Part shown: one piece after another, positions 59,856 to 64,000 of the stretch
How positions within the stretch are numbered: position 1 is the first letter of the stretch
Layout of the letters: each line of letters opens with the position of its first letter
NCBI GenBank assembly: GCA_030141605.1
Contig: JAQGDQ010000476.1
Location: forward strand, 87,501 to 151,500
Source of the DNA: Tubiluchus corallicola
Lineage: Eukaryota > Priapulida > Priapulimorpha > Priapulimorphida > Tubiluchidae
DNA: 64,000 nucleotides
Reading direction: 5' to 3'
The notes under the pieces: model-generated
What the model was told of the DNA's origin: nothing
Database searches by the model: none
The model's input: the letters and a program-made list of their open reading frames with translations, nothing else
Translations under genes and position numbers: made by a program

Positions 59856-62074
59856 CTAAACACAGAGTAAAACAAGTCATTAATGTAATGATTTAATTTA
59901 GAATAAATGAATTTGACAATGGGCTGTTTCTTTTTGTTGCTATCATACAAATTCAACACATAGTGTCATTTAGAAATTTCCAATCATTACAAGTTGGAAT
60001 AAAAATGTGCTACAAAAAAAGTTAAATACTTCTTGAAGGCTGGTAACATGGGGTACTTACCAACAAAATGGAAACCTTAAAAACAGCATGTAGTGCATTT
60101 TTCATTAACATGTCAAGCTTGTTACTTTTAGTTATAAGAGTGTATTATAATCGACAAAAGAAAGTAAGACAATGGAAGGGGTGTGGCTGATATTCAACTA
60201 AACTTTTATGAGTTTTGGTTTACATTAAGTTCTGAATTTAATAGTAGCAAATGAATTGTTTCTACTGTAGTGCATTGGAAATATTTTATGAAGCATTAAA
60301 AAAATTTACTTACCATCTATAGTGATATTATCCGGGATGGTAACACCAGCCAAGTCTAACAAAGTTGGAAATATGTCCATTGTATTGACTACAGTTGATG
60401 ATACCTGACCAGGAGTAATTTTTCCTGGCCACCACGCAATAGCTGGTACTACAAATCCGCCTTCCCATGACTGTCCTTTGCCGCCTGAAGGAAAACCATA
60501 TGACATGAATTTGCTTAGCCCACAAAATAATATAAGCAGACAACACAAAAATATATGCAGTATGTTTTAAACAGATCATTCTTAACCCAATAATTTCAAA
60601 CTTGGTCAAATATGAGCGAAAAAACTTGTACAATGCAACCCGGACTCAATTAGCAAAAAACAGTCCTAGATTTTAAAAAATTATCACGTGTTATTTTTCT
60701 ACATTACATAAATCTTTTTCTAGTGTAACAGTACCAGAATTTTCACACTGAACTTTAGTCAGTATTGTGTCAACTTTCTATTTCTATCAGTAAACTAATG
60801 AGTAGAAAATTGTAGTACACTCATAATGCAAGTTATTTCAGTATTTCTAGCATTTTTCTCGCAAGAAGCTCATCAGATGTGCCCACTTTATACTAGCCAT
60901 TGCAGGTCGGCTGGCTTGTCGTGCTACGTATTGGCTCAAAGAAGATGTCTGCATGCAAGATTTATATGCTAAACATAGAAAATTTATTATGATCAACTAG
61001 TCAGAATCACTTGCAGTTGTAATGTCAGCATGATATTATACATCAAACAGGAAAATCGGAAAGGGTGAGAAGGAATTTGAAGTGAGTACTGTGTACTGAA
61101 GGCTTTATGCTTTTGTGATGTCAGATGGATTAGAAAATAAATGGTGATTGGTGGTATCCTGCCACTGATAGCTTGAGTTCCATCAAGTTGGAAACAATGC
61201 TCAGGTTGCTGCAATCAAGAGAAACTGGGTGGATGTCTTACACGATGAGTAGAACATGAGCATTTTACTGGAACCGAGTTCTGTTGCATAAAATTGTGAT
61301 AAGTTACATCGTAAGCTTGCTTCTATTGACTGAATATACTCGCGATTAGCCACATACCTAGGGGAATTATGGTCAATCTAAGCTTGATTTTAAGCAACGA
61401 ATGAAATTTGGTTCCATTAGCACAGTTACATTAACAAACTATTTACCCTATTAATTTAAAACCAAATAGCCCACAAATGCATTCACATGATGTTGTTATC
61501 ATTTAAATGGCGTTCCCAAGTCTATGCTGCTATGTAAATAGTTCACTTCAAAGAATTTGTTACTTAAGATCAGAAGTTATGCCTATTACTGTTTCTTTTC
61601 TGTTTCAACAACAAGGTATTATATCTGCATCCATCTTGTTTGGTACGATGTGATTTGTGCAGACAGAACACTTCGGTGAAGAAAAAAATTGCACAATAAA
61701 ATATTATGTTTGTGTGAACGAACTTTCAGCTCTATGTTCATATGTGAATGTAGCTTATATGTAAGCCAAGCAGGGTTCAGTTTCACAAAACCATCACTAA
61801 GTTAGCAACGTCATTATTACATTAACTAAACTATTAATAACAACATCGTTAATTTAGTGATGGTTTTGTGAAACTGGGCCTTGGTCTCACAAACAACTCA
61901 TGAGCTTGCCTTTTAGAATGCCCGCTGTGCCACCTTCGCGACAGAGCTCTACTGCCGGACCATTGTCAGAAACGAACAGCACTAAAGTATTATCAACAAT
62001 TTTCAGATCTGCAATCAAGTCCAGTATTTCACCGACAACTGAAGCCAACTCCTGGATGTTGTCACCGTAAATAC
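59395..62074 (-). CDS. arylsulfatase (steroid-sulfatase-like), last 3 exons
   Basis: Sulfate-ester hydrolase of the lysosomal/ER/secreted sulfatase family. Exons 61910-62074, 60314-60484 and 59395-59855 join in frame (all phase 1) to about 264 C-terminal residues. Visible: GIYGDNIQEL, the metal-site block LVLFVSDNGP, the active-site lysine in LKGGKGQSWEGG, AIAWWPGKI, a MDIFPTLLDLAGV block, the sulfatase C-domain (RYNYYKVHFYTTP, then PPIIFNLDEDPGEN) and a Cys-rich tail QPCCNPPECACDYS. It most resembles the STS/ARSD-H and ARSA branch. The EGG-x-R-VP arginine is replaced: EGGFVVP. The N-terminal half, with the formylglycine cysteine, is not in the window, so activity cannot be judged. The last intron but one uses a GC donor. 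A P-like transposon lies upstream on the opposite strand. Confidence 0.88.
60314..60484 (-). CDS. sulfatase exon (n-1)
   Basis: Acceptor TTCCTTCAG|GCG and donor GATG|GTAAGT. It encodes GKGQSWEGGFVVPAIAWW to PDNITIDG. Confidence 0.9.
60485..61909 (-). other. sulfatase intron with GC-AG ends
   Basis: A 1.4-kb intron with donor GCAAGC and acceptor TTCCTTCAG. It contains the fold-back element at 61778-61876 and no coding signal. Confidence 0.7.
61778..61876. mobile_element. fold-back element (MITE-like) in sulfatase intron
   Basis: A perfect 23-bp inverted repeat: CAGTTTCACAAAACCATCAC + TAA at 61778-61800 and its complement at 61854-61876. The spacer is 53 bp and the whole unit about 100 bp. 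Its right edge is 33 nt from the GC donor site of the sulfatase exon. Confidence 0.7.
61910..62074 (-). CDS. sulfatase exon (n-2), GC donor
   Basis: Acceptor TTTTTTAG|GTA. It ends AAAG|GCAAGC, a GC-type donor. Joining to the next exon gives LKG|GKGQSW, the family motif. No GT donor preserves the phase. Confidence 0.85.
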
Positions 62075-62141
62075 CTAAAAAAGGATGGAAAGACCAAAAG
62101 ATTTTACTCAGCATACTAATTTGACTACTGACACGCAGCAC

Positions 62142-62720
62142 ACAAGTGGGTGAATGCAGAGAAATCTACTGACACAATGTGTTACAAAATATATCATTTA
62201 CACTGATATCATATATCAAATGACACCAAATAGTGCATTTCAGTATTGATGGAAGGCCTATATCACACATTTGGATGTCTGTACATTTTTAATATCAAGG
62301 CAAGGACTACTATACACAGGACGTGCACGCTCAGATCTCTGATTCCGCCAGCGGAGGCGATCAATACTTGTATGAACGTAATCTATAAATAGTGCGCTTT
62401 AGAGAGTAGTGATCTTGGAAATTAAAGAATGGGCGGATCGGTAGATAGCGAGTATTATTTTTCATTTAATTGGTTCTTTACATTACGGGAGAAAAGTACC
62501 AATTGTTTATTTTATGTATCAAAGGAAATTAGTGTTCATTTTTACTTCTTAAATAGCGCACTACTTTAGGCGTAAGTGCGTTTTACCGGAAGTAGTGCTT
62601 TGTCATTGTTAATGTGTCATTGTTCAAAGTCAAGTGAAGCGTTGTTTTCGTGCTTGCGTTTGTTTCTTTGTGGATTATTTCAAAATTTCTCTTGGATTTT
62701 ATACATCTGTGCTCAGCAGA
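62142..62720. other. 5' region of the P-like element / sulfatase intron
   Basis: No sulfatase exon is seen here. It may hold the terminal inverted repeat of the P-like element. TAGTGCGC at about 62391 and TAGCGCACTAC at about 62555 are related short motifs, but no convincing terminus was found. Confidence 0.3.
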
Positions 62721-64000
62721 ATGCCTAACAAGTGTGGTGTTGTAATATGCAAAGGTAACTATGACACGGAGAACAAGTGTCGTGTGTTCAGACTGCCAAG
62801 AGATCATGTAGAAAAACAGAAATGGCTAAGTGTTCTTCCCCCACGCGAAGGCTTTGTTGTTGATCCAACGAAATTTTTCATTTGCGAAAAGCATTGGCCA
62901 TCGGATACTCAAATGGTCAAAATTCCAGGTGGTCACACCAGGCCAGTGGATCCACCCAGTATTTTCAACGTTCCAACATCATGCTTGCCCACTCCAAAGC
63001 CACCACCTCGCCCTCCAAAAACTGAGGACCAGCAGCTGAATTATTTCTTTAAAAAGGATAAAATAACTTCTCTCAATGAATTCACTCCTGAGAAAGACCT
63101 GCATAAGACGTATCAGAACCTCATTATATCTCGCACACAAGACAAATTTGTGTGCATGTTCATGGAAGAGGACCACAGTCAATGTTATATGTCAATTATT
63201 GTTCACAATAAGCCTACCTTGTGAAGGAGGCTGCTACAGTGGTTGAGAATTCAGGAGGAACTGTTTTAGGGTCCATGACGGACAACCACAAGATTAACCA
63301 ACAATACTGCAAATTGTTTACCAGACGAACAGACTGGGAGGCTGAACATCCCCTGGAAAATACACGAGTGTGGTTCCTGTTGTATGATACCGTCCACATT
63401 CTGAAATGTATCAGGAACAACTGGATCACGGAGAAATGTCAGAGATTATCGTTTGACAAGAAAACTGTTGGCTCATTTGCTGAAGTAAAAAGTCTTTACA
63501 AAGCTGAGAAAGACAATGTGCTGAAGTCAACACCTTTGACATATTCTGCAGTCTTCCCATCGAAACTTCAGCTCCAGAATGTGCAACATGTCCTGAGGGT
63601 GTTCAACGATCGTGACTTTGCATCGCTGAGACTTCGAGGAGCCCAGGACACGGCAGAATTCATTCAGCAAGTGCTACGCTGGTGGAATGTGGTAAATGTT
63701 TCTGCCAGAGGTCAAGACACGAGGATGAGAGACCCTGATCGATCTGTTCAACAAGATACATCTGATACTCTTCAGTCGTTGTTGACTCTGTTTAAGCAAA
63801 CCGAATCAGGACACGGACCAAATAGAATTGAATGCCTGACACATGATACGCGAAAAGCTTTGATTCAGACCACGGAGGGACTCCTCGCAATCTGTAGGCA
63901 CTTGCTTTCTGTTGGATTTCACTACGTATTATTGCATGAACTTCAGAGTGACAGAATAGAGAGTGAGTTCTCAGTTTACAGGCAGTCAAGGGGGGCCAAT
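62721..64000 (+). pseudogene. THAP-domain P-element-like transposase, internally deleted
   Basis: DNA transposase related to P elements and THAP9. From 62721 the product opens with a C2CH THAP zinc finger: MPNKCGVVIC (C-x4-C), later FFICEKHW (C-x2-H) and the closing DPPSIF. It runs 167 codons to a TGA at 63222. Overlapping it in another frame, from 63221 to the window end, is 260 codons of transposase core: GSMTDNHKIN (second catalytic Asp), a DTVHILKCIRNNW block that introduces the GTP-binding insertion, and LQSDRIESEFSVYRQ (catalytic Glu). The stretch that should carry the first catalytic Asp is absent between the two, so this copy appears to have lost an internal segment and shifted frame. 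The 3' end is beyond the window. Confidence 0.85.

Overview
This is animal nuclear DNA. It is AT-rich, genes are split by long GT-AG introns, and there are many microsatellites and decayed transposons. Only about 8% can be assigned to exons. The protein set (a thyrostimulin hormone pair, a Delta-type Notch ligand, a class A GPCR and an arylsulfatase) indicates a bilaterian. The GPA2 sequence looks more like the protostome form than the vertebrate form, so an invertebrate, perhaps a mollusc or other spiralian, is my guess. I cannot place the species.

Layout. 1-11.9 kb: no gene recognised; simple repeats, a tRNA-like SINE head, a fold-back element and a repeat family that recurs at 26 kb. 11.9-12.7 kb: a 5'-truncated non-LTR retrotransposon with a perfect 18-bp target duplication. 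13.5-20.2 kb (+): glycoprotein hormone alpha-2 (GPA2), three coding exons. 20.2-23.4 kb: a nested minisatellite and a retrotransposon tail embedded between GA tracts. 27.5-23.5 kb (-): glycoprotein hormone beta-5 (GPB5), three coding exons, tail-to-tail with GPA2. Together the two encode the subunits of a thyrostimulin-like heterodimer. 30.0-29.1 kb (-): an intronless class A GPCR without the usual TM3-ECL2 disulfide cysteine. 44.5-33.2 kb (-): a complete Delta gene, eight coding exons, 805 aa, with MNNL, DSL, nine EGF repeats, a TM segment and a C-terminal PDZ-ligand-like tail, plus an E-box-rich candidate promoter.

45-59 kb: no confident gene; one unexplained 145-codon ORF at 48.3 kb and a Penelope-like element relic (54.5-57.4 kb) bounded by inverted ~80-bp repeats. 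62.1-59.4 kb (-): the last three exons of a steroid-sulfatase/arylsulfatase-like gene, one intron apparently of the GC-AG type, with a fold-back element beside that splice site. 62.7-64.0 kb (+): a THAP-domain P-element-like transposase, internally deleted and frame-broken, running off the window end.

No new multi-gene system is evident. The most useful results are the complete spliced models for GPA2, GPB5 and Delta, which no single ORF shows, and the mobile-element structures.
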